Made by a program: the position numbers and the translations under genes. Positions 9,191 to 18,160 of a DNA stretch of 64,000 nt are shown piece by piece (positions within the stretch are counted from its first letter, which is position 1; each line of letters starts with the position of its first letter). Source of the DNA: Saprospiraceae bacterium (GTDB lineage: Bacteria > Bacteroidota > Bacteroidia > Chitinophagales > Saprospiraceae); contig JANQQI010000026.1 of assembly GCA_028285085.1 (NCBI GenBank), forward strand, positions 1-64,000. Reading direction: 5' to 3'. The notes below the pieces were generated by a model, which searched no databases, was not told the origin of the DNA, and saw only the letters and a program-made list of their open reading frames with translations.

Positions 9191-9601
9191 CTACTCGCCG
9201 TAATACTCAGCGTAGATGTTCTCGGTTTCATACAGTTTGATACAATGCAATTGGCAACCATCCAGTTCTGGCGCTAATTGTTGCCAAATCAGCATGACCA
9301 GATTTTCGGTAGTAGGTTGCATCCCTTGGGGAATGAAATCTACGTCCAGGTTGAGGTTGCTATGATCGAGAATATCAACAACTTTAGCTTTGATCAGTTT
9401 ACTCAAGACCTTCACATCTATAATAAATCCAGTCACCGGATCGGGTGTCCCTTTGACCGTAACAAAGAGGTCATAGTTGTGCCCGTGCCAGTTCTTATTG
9501 GCGCATTTTCCGAAGGTGGCGAAGTTTTTCTCTTCGGTCCAACTATCTACCCAAAGTTTGTGCGCCGCGTTAAATCTTTCTCTTCTCGTTATATAAACCA
9601 T
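9191..9601 (-). CDS. 6-pyruvoyltetrahydropterin synthase / 6-carboxytetrahydropterin synthase family protein
   Basis: A 136-residue T-fold enzyme from the ATG at 9601; the longer frame to 9625 only adds 8 basic residues. Zinc ligands are His14 (RFNAAHK), His39 and His41 (HGHNY), with catalytic Cys33. The active-site spacing is C-x5-HGH, as in eukaryotic-type PTPS, rather than the C-x3-HGH of classical QueD. The enzyme acts on the dihydroneopterin triphosphate made by FolE, encoded next door. Product could be 6-pyruvoyltetrahydropterin or, as commonly annotated in Bacteroidota, 6-carboxytetrahydropterin for queuosine. The C-terminal ETENIYAEY segment carries the conserved Glu. It is the promoter-proximal gene of the run down to 5015. 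Confidence 0.9.
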   Translation of the reverse strand: MVYITRRERFNAAHKLWVDSWTEEKNFATFGKCANKNWHGHNYDLFVTVKGTPDPVTGFIIDVKVLSKLIKAKVVDILDHSNLNLDVDFIPQGMQPTTENLVMLIWQQLAPELDGCQLHCIKLYETENIYAEYYGE

Positions 9602-9725
9602 GCCGTATTTATTTCGGTGCCGCAAAAGTACGAAGAAATTCGATTTGAATAAACATCCTTTACAACACTCTTTTCATCGATTTTTTTCTCAACTTGCGAA
9701 GATTCGCTTTTTATTGTAGATGTAT

Positions 9726-9733
9726 TACATTTG
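9726..9733 (+). promoter_or_regulatory. Candidate -7 promoter box for the LytS-like kinase gene
   Basis: TACATTTG matches the Bacteroidota TAnnTTTG box and lies 20 bases before the ATG at 9754, implying a very short 5' UTR. No convincing TTTG -33 box is seen. Weak evidence. Confidence 0.35.
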
Positions 9734-9753
9734 CAAGAACGGCAACAGGGTTT

Positions 9754-10809
9754 ATGAGTACAGCTATTAGTAACAACATTGTTCCAAGAGTCTTCCGCTT
9801 ACTGACCAAACGGGTGGTTTATCACGGCTTGCTGTGGCTGCTATTGCTGGTTATTTTATTGATGATCGATAGCGGAGATCTAGGGTTTGGCTTCACACTC
9901 GTCATCGAAATAGTCAATGTGCTGTTCTTTGCCGTTGTGGTGTATATCAATCTACTCATTCTCATACCAAGATACCTCAACGACAAAAAGTTCCTGCTTT
10001 ACTGTGTGATGCTCATTATGGGTGTCGTCTTGGTTACCCCGATTAAGCTGTTTGTTCTCTATTTTCTGTACGCTCCCTTTCCACGCCTCCAGGAAAACCT
10101 ATTAACGAATCAGCATCTGTTCTTTATCTCAACTTTTATCATCGCGGGATCATCAACGATTTTTAAAATCATCTCAGATTGGATTCGCTATCAAAGAGAT
10201 CGTCGGGATTTGCAAACCCAGACGATGCAGTCTGAGCTGAAGTTTTTAAAATCTCAAATCAACCCTCACTTCCTATTTAATACCCTCAACAACCTTTATG
10301 CCCTTACTTTAAAAAAGTCAGATAAAGCCCCGGAGATCGTTATCAAACTATCGGAGATGATGCGCTATATGCTTTACGAGTGCAATGAACGGCGGGTACT
10401 CTTGAGTAAAGAAATCTCGTATATCCGTAACTATCTCGATTTGGAACGACTCCGACAAGGTAAAAATGTGGAAATTGATTTTGTGGTTAAAGGCTACGTG
10501 ACCGATCAGAAAGTAGCGCCTTTGATGTTCATTCCTTTTTTAGAAAATAGCTTCAAACACGGTCTAAACAATCAGATTTCCCACGGTTTTGTGACGATTG
10601 AAATGGAAGTTGGGGAACGACAAGTCCAATTCATGATCGAAAATAGTAAGCCCGAGCGGCTTCCAGTCATGGAACATCGGCGTAGTGGTGGAATTGGTCT
10701 GGTAAATGTACGTCGTCGTCTGAATCTTTTGTACCCAGACCATTATACTTTGCAAATTATGGACAATCCAAATACATACGCGGTTGAACTGGCAATTGAT
10801 TTAGACTAA
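9754..10809 (+). CDS. LytS/YpdA-type sensor histidine kinase
   Basis: A 351-residue membrane kinase from the ATG at 9754; an earlier TTG at 9694 is less likely. The N terminus holds about four transmembrane helices (roughly residues 20-130). A coiled linker follows, then a His_kinase (PF06580-type) domain with the phospho-acceptor His172 in LKSQINPHFLFNTLNN. The ATP-binding domain has FIPFLENSFKHG (N box) and SGGIGLVNVRRRL (G box). It is followed by a LytTR response regulator gene 114 bases downstream, its presumed partner. No ligand-binding sensor domain is present, so the signal is probably sensed in the membrane. Confidence 0.92.
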   Translation: MSTAISNNIVPRVFRLLTKRVVYHGLLWLLLLVILLMIDSGDLGFGFTLVIEIVNVLFFAVVVYINLLILIPRYLNDKKFLLYCVMLIMGVVLVTPIKLFVLYFLYAPFPRLQENLLTNQHLFFISTFIIAGSSTIFKIISDWIRYQRDRRDLQTQTMQSELKFLKSQINPHFLFNTLNNLYALTLKKSDKAPEIVIKLSEMMRYMLYECNERRVLLSKEISYIRNYLDLERLRQGKNVEIDFVVKGYVTDQKVAPLMFIPFLENSFKHGLNNQISHGFVTIEMEVGERQVQFMIENSKPERLPVMEHRRSGGIGLVNVRRRLNLLYPDHYTLQIMDNPNTYAVELAIDLD

Positions 10810-10923
10810 AAGTACAATCTATTTTTAGACTAATCTTTGCATGCTTAATGCAATAAAATCGGCACAAAGGAGTGAGATTAATGTCTCCTTCTAAATATAT
10901 AGAACGAAACAACTCTTAACAAC

Positions 10924-11655
10924 ATGATCAATGTAATCATCGTCGATGACGAACCTTTGGCACTGGACGTGCTCGAAACTTATATTGAAAAAATACCCGA
11001 ACTCAATCTGGTCCAACGGTGCAGCAACGCACTCGAAGCCAACGATGCCCTGAAAAACCATCAGATCGACTTGATGTTTTTGGATATTCAAATGCCACAG
11101 TTAACGGGCACCGACTTTCTCAAAACATTAACCAAGCCGCCGCTGGTTATCTTCACCACTGCTTTTGCCAACTATGCTCTCGAAGGCTTTGAACTCAATG
11201 CGGTAGACTATCTGCTGAAACCTATTTCTTTGGAACGTTTCATCAAAGCCGTTAACAAAGCAATGGAACAGATTGAGCTACAACGCAAAGATGCACCAGC
11301 TGCAGCAGCGAGTGGTGAGCCTGAAACCGATTTTATCTTTGTAAAAGCGGATAAAAAACTGGTTAAAATTAAATACGACGATATCATTTATATCGAAGGG
11401 CTAAAAGATTACGTCATTATCCGTCTGGATGCCACCCGAGTCGTTACTTTACAGACGATGAAGAGCCTGGAGGACAAATTACCTTCTAAGCACTTCAAGC
11501 GTATTCACCGATCCTTTATCGTGAATCTCGATAAGATTAATGCCGTGCTGGGTAATATGGTCGAAGTGATGGAAAAAGGACAAGCGAAGCATCTGCCAGT
11601 TGGTAAGAACTACCGCGACGAGTTATTAGCCATTATTAACAAAAATCGCTTGTAA
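10924..11655 (+). CDS. LytTR-family response regulator
   Basis: A 243-residue regulator. The receiver domain has the acidic pocket Asp8/Asp9, the phospho-acceptor Asp54 in LMFLDIQMP, the conserved Thr in FTTAFA and the Lys in YLLKPI. After a short Ala-rich linker (about 120-132) comes a LytTR DNA-binding domain, with IIYIEGLKDYVII and HRSFIVNLDKINAV as family motifs. It is the likely target of the upstream LytS-like kinase. The targets are unknown. The stop codon at 11653-11655 is directly followed, in the same frame, by sequence homologous to the N terminus of the next gene's product family. Confidence 0.95.
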   Translation: MINVIIVDDEPLALDVLETYIEKIPELNLVQRCSNALEANDALKNHQIDLMFLDIQMPQLTGTDFLKTLTKPPLVIFTTAFANYALEGFELNAVDYLLKPISLERFIKAVNKAMEQIELQRKDAPAAAASGEPETDFIFVKADKKLVKIKYDDIIYIEGLKDYVIIRLDATRVVTLQTMKSLEDKLPSKHFKRIHRSFIVNLDKINAVLGNMVEVMEKGQAKHLPVGKNYRDELLAIINKNRL

Positions 11656-11721
11656 GCTATCGATCCCTTTTTCGATCAATTAGCCAAACAATTAGGATGG
11701 TCGATCCACCGGACCGCGGCA

Positions 11722-12510
11722 GTGGCCGGCGGGGACATCAATCAAGCCTTTGCCCTGGATACCAATCAGGGCACTTTTTTTCTTAAGGCCAATCAAAACA
11801 CTTGGGCGGCACAGCTATTTGAAGCGGAGACCAAAGGGCTCCAATTGCTGGCGCAAGCGAGCTTGCGTGTTCCCGAGCTTATTGAATCCGGTACAATTGA
11901 ACACACTGCCTTCTTGCTGATGCGCTATGTCCCGAGCGGCATCGCAAAATCAACAAGCTGGGAGCAGCTCGGCCAAGGACTGGCGCTCTTGCATCAACAT
12001 CCGCAAGACCAATTTGGCCTGGACCACCACAATTTTATTGGCTCCCTCCCACAATCGAACGGATATCACTCCAGTTGGCCAGATTTTTATCGCGCGGAGC
12101 GACTGGCGCCCCAAGCAATTGCGGCCAGTCAACGAGGTTTATTATCCGATAGCTTGCTGGCCGCTTTGGATCGGCTTTATGTCCGTTTACCGGAGCTTTG
12201 CCCGGAGGAACCGGCCAGCTTGATCCACGGTGACCTTTGGAGCGGGAATTTTCTTTTCGATCAAGATGGACAACCTTGCTGGATTGACCCCTCGGTGTGC
12301 TACGCACATCGGGAGATGGACCTAGCTATGACCCGTCTGTTCGGTGGATTTGCGCCGGAATTCTACCGGGCGTACGAGGCAGTGTATCCTTTGGCGCCCG
12401 GTTTTGAACAGCGCCTGGAGATTTATCAGTTGTATTACTTATTGGTACACGTCAATTTATTTGGAGCCAGTTACGTTGGCTCCGTCCGACGAATTTTAGA
12501 GCGATTTTAA
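11722..12510 (+). CDS. Fructosamine kinase family protein (start codon uncertain)
   Basis: A 262-residue kinase of the fructosamine/ketosamine-3-kinase family, which phosphorylates protein-bound or free glycated amines so that they break down. Motifs are GGDINQAF near the start, FLLMRYV (hinge), HGDLWSGN with the catalytic Asp171, and WIDPSVCYAHREMDLAM (metal-binding DP and the family ExDLA signature). The only canonical start is the GTG at 11722, yet family members carry about 22 more residues, and codons 11656-11721 encode a fitting N-terminal helix (IDPFFDQLAKQLGWSI) with no start codon between it and the regulator's stop. Real initiation could be at a non-canonical codon such as ATC at 11659. 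It may be co-transcribed with the GH125 gene downstream. Confidence 0.88.
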   Translation: MAGGDINQAFALDTNQGTFFLKANQNTWAAQLFEAETKGLQLLAQASLRVPELIESGTIEHTAFLLMRYVPSGIAKSTSWEQLGQGLALLHQHPQDQFGLDHHNFIGSLPQSNGYHSSWPDFYRAERLAPQAIAASQRGLLSDSLLAALDRLYVRLPELCPEEPASLIHGDLWSGNFLFDQDGQPCWIDPSVCYAHREMDLAMTRLFGGFAPEFYRAYEAVYPLAPGFEQRLEIYQLYYLLVHVNLFGASYVGSVRRILERF

Positions 12511-12582
12511 AACCGGGTAGTTTTACGCTTGTCTGTGAAGTACAATCCATACATATTGGGATGAATCTGAATATGTACTATT

Positions 12583-14043
12583 ATGGCCAATCCCATCCCG
12601 GATGTTCAAACGCTGGAAGATGCCCGCGCATTAATCGCTCAACAAGCTGATGTTATTGCTAAAAAAATCGCGGCCAATAACCCCGCTGATCCTTTTTGGC
12701 GTTCTGCGGCAACGGTTTTCAAAAATGCTTACCAAAACCCTATCCGAACTACAGCTCAGATTCTCCAACAAGACCCCATCATGACCTATGCAGGTACCGG
12801 TGGATGGGGATGCTTCGGTCCCCCTAAAACGCCGCTCCCTCCTTCGGGTATTTATGAAGGTTATCCTAATATCTTGGATCCGATGTGGATACGAGATGCT
12901 TGTGCTCAATACCACAGCTATCTTGGTCTTTTTCAGGAGAAATCGATTAAGGACGATCCTCGATTAGCGTCAGTAGGTTTGATCATTGAAGGCATCGTGC
13001 GAACTTGCTCCGTTTTTCTGACCAAAGTGACAAGCAACATTACTGTCCACGCCTTCAAAAGAGACGGACAACCCGCCTCGGCGGGATTGGATTATGAACC
13101 CGACTCTCTGGCTTACGTTATCTTCCTGGCTTATTCATATCAGAAAGCATCTGGCTCCACCCGACATCTCGATAGTTCATTTTGGACCTTGGCGCAAGCC
13201 ATGCTAAAAATTTTCAATCAAAACCTACATACCTTTCCAGAAGGCGCAGCGCTGACTCGCACCCCTTATCGCCCCAGCGATGATCGCTCAAAAAGATTGT
13301 TCAATATTCCCATCAACGCTTTCATTGCGGTGGCCATGGAACAACTGGCGGAACTCGCCGAAAATTATTCCAAGGATAAAAACATCGCCAAAGGTGCCGC
13401 CCAGCTAGGTGCTAGTTTGCGCAAAGGCGTAAACGCGAAAGGCATCAGCAGTCCGCCTTCCAATCAGCACCTACGTATCTATGCTTACGAAACCAACGCA
13501 GGGATTCAGCCGGGACACACAGACCTGGAAGGACCGCCGCTTTTCCTGGACGACGCCAATGTCCCGAGCCTTTTATCACTGCCTTATTTAGGATTCTGCA
13601 AAAATGATGATAAGATCTATCGAAATACCCGCCAATTCGTTTGGTCGAGCATGAATACCAACTTCTACACCGGGCACGATGGTACCACAGCGTATGCCGG
13701 GATTGGGAGTGCCCATACTTTCAATCAGCACGGTGGCACGGATAAATCGATCTGGCCCATGTCTCTGATTATCCACGGACTCACCTCAGAAAGTCAGGAT
13801 GAAATCAAGAGTGACCTTATACAGTTGGTAGCTGCCGCCCTCACGAAGGTAGATTGTACGACCATTTCCTACGGTTGTTCTCCGTCGGGTGCCTGCGCGC
13901 AATATCCTCCAGCAGGCTTTATGCACGAGAGTTTTTACGCAAATAATCCGTCTAGTTATACCCGAGGTTGGTTTGCCTGGGTCAATGCTTTATTTGGAGA
14001 GTGGTTAGAGGAGATGGTTCGTTCTGAGACTTTGCCTAGCTAA
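12583..14043 (+). CDS. Glycoside hydrolase family 125 (metal-independent exo-alpha-1,6-mannosidase)
   Basis: A 486-residue protein matching GH125 throughout: MWIRDA near 101-106 (usually WxRDS), DDANVPSLLSLPYLG at about 323-337, GIGSAHT, the WPMSLIIHGLTS stretch and the C-terminal HESF (Glu449, candidate catalytic base) followed by YTRGWFAWVNALFGE. GH125 enzymes remove terminal alpha-1,6-mannose with inversion. No signal peptide is evident, so a cytoplasmic role on imported oligosaccharide is possible, although many homologues are secreted. The Ser-to-Ala change in the WIRDS motif is a small oddity. It lies 72 bases after the fructosamine-kinase-like gene; a shared sugar-scavenging or deglycation role is only an inference. 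Confidence 0.9.
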   Translation: MANPIPDVQTLEDARALIAQQADVIAKKIAANNPADPFWRSAATVFKNAYQNPIRTTAQILQQDPIMTYAGTGGWGCFGPPKTPLPPSGIYEGYPNILDPMWIRDACAQYHSYLGLFQEKSIKDDPRLASVGLIIEGIVRTCSVFLTKVTSNITVHAFKRDGQPASAGLDYEPDSLAYVIFLAYSYQKASGSTRHLDSSFWTLAQAMLKIFNQNLHTFPEGAALTRTPYRPSDDRSKRLFNIPINAFIAVAMEQLAELAENYSKDKNIAKGAAQLGASLRKGVNAKGISSPPSNQHLRIYAYETNAGIQPGHTDLEGPPLFLDDANVPSLLSLPYLGFCKNDDKIYRNTRQFVWSSMNTNFYTGHDGTTAYAGIGSAHTFNQHGGTDKSIWPMSLIIHGLTSESQDEIKSDLIQLVAAALTKVDCTTISYGCSPSGACAQYPPAGFMHESFYANNPSSYTRGWFAWVNALFGEWLEEMVRSETLPS

Positions 14044-14081
14044 AAATCGAGAACCACGTCAGATACGTGATTCTCGATTTT
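14043..14081. terminator. Terminator after the GH125 gene
   Basis: A 17-bp inverted repeat (14043-14059 with 14065-14081) with a single mismatch, starting within the stop codon. The A-run on the left and T-run on the right allow function in both directions, serving the convergent lipoprotein gene as well. Confidence 0.85.
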
Positions 14082-14112
14082 GTAAAGGATGACCATTAGA
14101 TCATCAACGATT

Positions 14113-14727
14113 CTATTCGAAATATTCTACGCTGAAAATACCTTCGGTTACGCGTACGGTATCCACGGGGACACCAAAATCGTACTGGACGGCGGTAAAT
14201 TCGAAAGTACCACTCAACTGGTTCAAATCAGTGTTATGTGCGGTAATTTCCATCGTGCCCGTTTCAGTGATATATTCCCCCTCAAATAACTCACCGTACA
14301 GCGCACTAAAAGGAACATTATTGACTAGATCGTAAGTTCCAGTTGTCACTGTACCAGGTGCTACAAAAAACATTTGTCGCTCCTGGCTTTGATCGGATTG
14401 AAACTCAATATTTCCTTCATCTAGAAAACCTGCTACGAGATTTGCCGCGAAGTCATCGCCGTTGATTTTGGCGGTCATTTTTTCGGAGAAGCAGTCCGGG
14501 CAAGGGCCACCACAATCGACGCCGCTCTCCCCTTGGTTCAGAATACCGTCGCTACAGGATGGGCAAGGATCGCAAACGCCACCACAGTCAATACCGGTTT
14601 CATCTTGGTTTTGAATGCCGTCACTACAAGTTTCTGGAACGGTATCGTCGTCACTATCGCCACCACAGGCAACGACGAATAGGGAAAGTAATATAAAGGT
14701 GGTGTACAGCTTTAGTTTTTGAATCAT
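14113..14727 (-). CDS. Lipoprotein with two Cys-rich DGIxNxxExGxDCGG repeats and a DUF6252-like domain
   Basis: A 204-residue predicted lipoprotein: signal peptide with lipobox VVAC (lipidated Cys21) followed by an acidic GGDSDDD spacer. Two tandem copies of a 22-residue Cys-rich unit (CSDGIQNQDETGIDCGG... and CSDGILNQGESGVDCGG..., about residues 34-79) may bind calcium or act as a rigid disulfide stalk; similar units are common in secreted proteins of Bacteroidota and Myxococcota. The C-terminal ~120 residues (MTAKINGDDF... GTYDL... GTMEIT... LSGTFEFTA) resemble the DUF6252 beta domain. The acidic residues after the Cys suggest export to the outer-membrane surface. Function unknown. Confidence 0.8.
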   Translation of the reverse strand: MIQKLKLYTTFILLSLFVVACGGDSDDDTVPETCSDGIQNQDETGIDCGGVCDPCPSCSDGILNQGESGVDCGGPCPDCFSEKMTAKINGDDFAANLVAGFLDEGNIEFQSDQSQERQMFFVAPGTVTTGTYDLVNNVPFSALYGELFEGEYITETGTMEITAHNTDLNQLSGTFEFTAVQYDFGVPVDTVRVTEGIFSVEYFE

Positions 14728-14907
14728 AGAAACTTATTTTAATAATGAAATAATTTTAATGGAATTGATATCGAGATTTACTACGTTTTTAACCACTGAT
14801 TACCAAAAGCAAAAATATTAAATTCAATCTATCTCTCTTTATCTGAAGCCGTTCTATTCAATAACTTTGGTGATAAAATGATGCTTTGCCATCTGATAGA
14901 CATTGCA

Positions 14908-17900
14908 TTATAATCTGATCTGTTTTGAAGCTAAAGATATGTTTTGCCTTAGGTCAATATCTAAACTTGATAATCTTCTTAATTGATCCAACTCAATCTT
15001 CCAAGCCTCTTTAAACGACACGCGCGCTCCCCTTGTTTCTGGCAGAGGTTTAGCTTCCCAATCCTCATAAAATTGGAAAGCCTCGTCTATTTCTCCATTA
15101 AACAATAGTAAATGAGGATAGAGATGAGTGAGCAGGGGGTTTTCCGGTACTTCTTGAAGACCTTTTTCATATGTTTGTTGGGCCAATTCCAATTGATTAT
15201 TCAGCAGATAAGCAAAAGTCAGGCCTTCGAAATAACTCGCGATATCATTGGGGCTACAATTGTCACTTTCACAGAGTTCTAAAGCCCGTTTGAATACTTT
15301 AATTTGGAGGTCAATTTCTTGTTGTTTAAACTTTATAAATGGATTACGGAATTTTAAGTAACTCCCCATTCTCGAAAAATACTGATGGTCCTTTTTCTGG
15401 AGTACCCAATCAATTTCTGTCTCAACTTCCTTTTCCTTTTCCAACACCCATAAATTACATGCGCAGCCAGGTAACAGATCAGGTTTATTGACTCTATCGA
15501 CAATTTGCTGCACATGTTCTTTTTCTTCCAGAGATACAAAAAAGCCTAAAGCGCGATCACATAGTAGGCTGTCTCCAAGGTTTGTCATTAATTCTGAAAA
15601 ATCTGGACTATCTCCCGAAAATAGTGATGCTGCGTAGCTTATTAAATAAATCGATTGGTCACCACTATAGTCGTAATACGCTTTACTTAAGGTGGTAACA
15701 TCTTCCCATTTTTGATACTCCGCTAAGTCTTCAATGATGTCATTCAAGTCTTCATAGGTAAGATTGGCTACAAAGGATATCATATCGTCATGTTCTAACT
15801 TCATCCCTGCTAAAACTAACTCACGCATCGGAATATCTACCACTCGTTGCTCGAGAAACGATTCCAATTTCCATAAGTATTGGATCATGCCATCCTCTGA
15901 AATTAAAATCAAATAGTCCTGTTTAGGTAGATTTATCACTTTTTTGATCACTCGCCCTTCTAGCGGAAAAGTGAAAATGGGAATGCCATTTTGGTTCCAC
16001 TGATATACCCCACCCTGTTCTCCGTAAGAAATAAATGCCCCATCGTCGGTTAGCATTTGGAATTCATCTTCCGAGAACCTAGTATCCAATTGTGTAAAAT
16101 CCTGCGTTTCTGTGTTCCAAAGCAAACAGATTTCTTCAAATTCGTCTTTGATCAGCACATGGCGACCAGTGGGAGAAATATAAATCTCGGCATCATCCCA
16201 TTCGATTTGTCTGGTAACAGATGACCATCTTAAGCTTAACACCAATTGCTTTTCGCCATGATTAATCGCTAAGGAGTCTCGTGCTAATGGGGTGACTACC
16301 GCTTTATATTTCGTAAAGTCCGTAATTATTAATACAGGGCTTGACTCTGCATCCAACAAATAAATTGGTCCACCATCTTTTCGTCTCAGGCGATTACCAT
16401 TTTTATCAGTAGGCGTTTCAAAATTTAGAGGAATTAGATTTTTTTCTTTAAAAGGGAGGTCTTGGAAGGCGTATGTTTCTTGCGCTTGATTATTAATAAT
16501 TTCAAAACCTTGATTGGTGTACAATACAAAATAATCCCCATAATACTTCATCCAGCTATGCTGTTCTGGATAATAATAAATCGATTTAATCAACTCCATT
16601 TTTTCGCCATTGAAGCGATAAAACTTGATTAATTTATCATAAGTGCCTACTGCTAATTCTCGGCCGTCTAAAGTGCTAACGGCATCAAAAATTGGACTAT
16701 TAAGCATTATGGGTGGGCGCACCTCCCAGCCGGAAAAGTCCCAGTAGATTAGTTCATCTCCAATAAAGCCTGCGATTCTCTCCATAGTAGGATGAAATGC
16801 AGGGGGGATAATGTCAAAATCATTGTATTTGATTTTCGCCAATGGTTGACCAACAATTGTCCAAACTTGAATTTCGCTATCGGTCAAGGCCAAAAGGTGA
16901 CGCTTATCAGGAGAGAACTGTATTGCTTTTATTTTTCCATTATAACCAAAACAGTAATTTAATAACTGACCTTCCGCCGACCAGAGACCTATACCTTGTC
17001 GCAGTGGATCTTCAATAGCGAGAATACGACCATCCGGGGAGAAAGCTAAGGTTCGATTGATCCCGCCAGGTGCAGGAATGGTCCACGATTGGTTATTTTC
17101 CCAATGTCTCACATAAATTGAATCCCGCTTGGAGTGATAAGCGATCCTTTTGGCTGCTCCACTGATAACGGCGGTGCTCCAGCTCGATTTTTTTTCTTTT
17201 TTCCGATAAATGCATTTTCCTTGATAATCAAAGACAAAGAAGCTAGAGTTACTCTGAAGCAGGACATACTTACCTATCGCACTAAGTAAAAGCCGAATGT
17301 CATAGTTTTCGTCAATCACAATATCCGGTCCTAACGAAAAAGAGGTACTATCCCCCGTTTGAAAATATAAGAATACTTCTCGCCCTTCTAGTCTAATGAT
17401 ATCACCCTGAATATTCAGATTTGTAGTTAATGTTCTATAACCAAAAGTCTGTGCGTGGACTAAGGAGTCATAGGCGGTTGAATACACTTTAAAGTCTCGA
17501 TTTGCGGTAATAAAAATAGAGTCGCCACCGGGCGAATAGGCCATTGAACGATAAAATAAAGATTCCAATGGTTTTGATTCACTGTAAAAGGCGGCCGCGG
17601 GGTTACTGATAATCTGACGAAGTGCGGTAGCAGCGGCATCATTATTTGGATGCCGTAAGTAATTATATTCAGCGATCCGCAGCGCCATTGTCGGATTCGT
17701 TTCAGCGGTTTGCAAAGCCAGAGCAATATTTTCAGCGGCGCGTGCTCGGGCGGCCGTTTCCTGGCGCGCCGCGAGGATGGCATCGATATAACCAGTCTTC
17801 GCTTTATCTAGCCACTGCTGAATACTTTTCTCTTGATCCGAGGTTAAGGAGGGACAACCTAAGGCAGCTTCAAACTGAACAATTGCACCATCGAAGTCAT

Positions 17901-18051
17901 CTAACTGATAACGTTTGGTGCCTTTTTCTATAAGAGATTGGTAGCAATTTTCATCCTGCGCCATTCCATTATACCAGCATGTCAGAAGAAGGAATATAAT
18001 TGAGACGCGACAGCATCTCATGGCTTTAAGTTTTCGTTGTTTGGATATCAT
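14908..18051 (-). CDS. Large secreted WD40-like propeller protein with N- and C-terminal TPR-like helices
   Basis: A 1047-residue protein with an N-terminal signal peptide ending NGMAQ (about residue 31; an internal Met11 is an alternative start). Residues ~35-140 are helical and TPR-like, with an Ala/Arg-rich segment (AARARAAENIALALQTAETNPTMALRIAEYN is typical of the linker preceding propellers in bacterial WD40 proteins). Residues ~165-760 contain repeated units such as SPDGRILAIED, SPDKRHLLALTDSEIQVW and SPTGRHVLIKDEF, consistent with one or two seven-bladed propellers. The C-terminal ~280 residues return to helical repeats. No enzymatic domain and no T9SS tag were seen. It is likely periplasmic or extracellular, acting as a scaffold; the partner is unknown. 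The gap 14728-14907 upstream of the lipoprotein shows nothing. Confidence 0.7.
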   Translation of the reverse strand: MISKQRKLKAMRCCRVSIIFLLLTCWYNGMAQDENCYQSLIEKGTKRYQLDDFDGAIVQFEAALGCPSLTSDQEKSIQQWLDKAKTGYIDAILAARQETAARARAAENIALALQTAETNPTMALRIAEYNYLRHPNNDAAATALRQIISNPAAAFYSESKPLESLFYRSMAYSPGGDSIFITANRDFKVYSTAYDSLVHAQTFGYRTLTTNLNIQGDIIRLEGREVFLYFQTGDSTSFSLGPDIVIDENYDIRLLLSAIGKYVLLQSNSSFFVFDYQGKCIYRKKEKKSSWSTAVISGAAKRIAYHSKRDSIYVRHWENNQSWTIPAPGGINRTLAFSPDGRILAIEDPLRQGIGLWSAEGQLLNYCFGYNGKIKAIQFSPDKRHLLALTDSEIQVWTIVGQPLAKIKYNDFDIIPPAFHPTMERIAGFIGDELIYWDFSGWEVRPPIMLNSPIFDAVSTLDGRELAVGTYDKLIKFYRFNGEKMELIKSIYYYPEQHSWMKYYGDYFVLYTNQGFEIINNQAQETYAFQDLPFKEKNLIPLNFETPTDKNGNRLRRKDGGPIYLLDAESSPVLIITDFTKYKAVVTPLARDSLAINHGEKQLVLSLRWSSVTRQIEWDDAEIYISPTGRHVLIKDEFEEICLLWNTETQDFTQLDTRFSEDEFQMLTDDGAFISYGEQGGVYQWNQNGIPIFTFPLEGRVIKKVINLPKQDYLILISEDGMIQYLWKLESFLEQRVVDIPMRELVLAGMKLEHDDMISFVANLTYEDLNDIIEDLAEYQKWEDVTTLSKAYYDYSGDQSIYLISYAASLFSGDSPDFSELMTNLGDSLLCDRALGFFVSLEEKEHVQQIVDRVNKPDLLPGCACNLWVLEKEKEVETEIDWVLQKKDHQYFSRMGSYLKFRNPFIKFKQQEIDLQIKVFKRALELCESDNCSPNDIASYFEGLTFAYLLNNQLELAQQTYEKGLQEVPENPLLTHLYPHLLLFNGEIDEAFQFYEDWEAKPLPETRGARVSFKEAWKIELDQLRRLSSLDIDLRQNISLASKQIRL

Positions 18052-18160
18052 CTGTAATATCTAAGCTAATTCTGAAAGTTCTACGCTTAAAATTAGCAAA
18101 ACAAAAACTATCCAGCCATTTGATTAATTACTATCTTGATTACAATCAGTGTTTAGAAGC

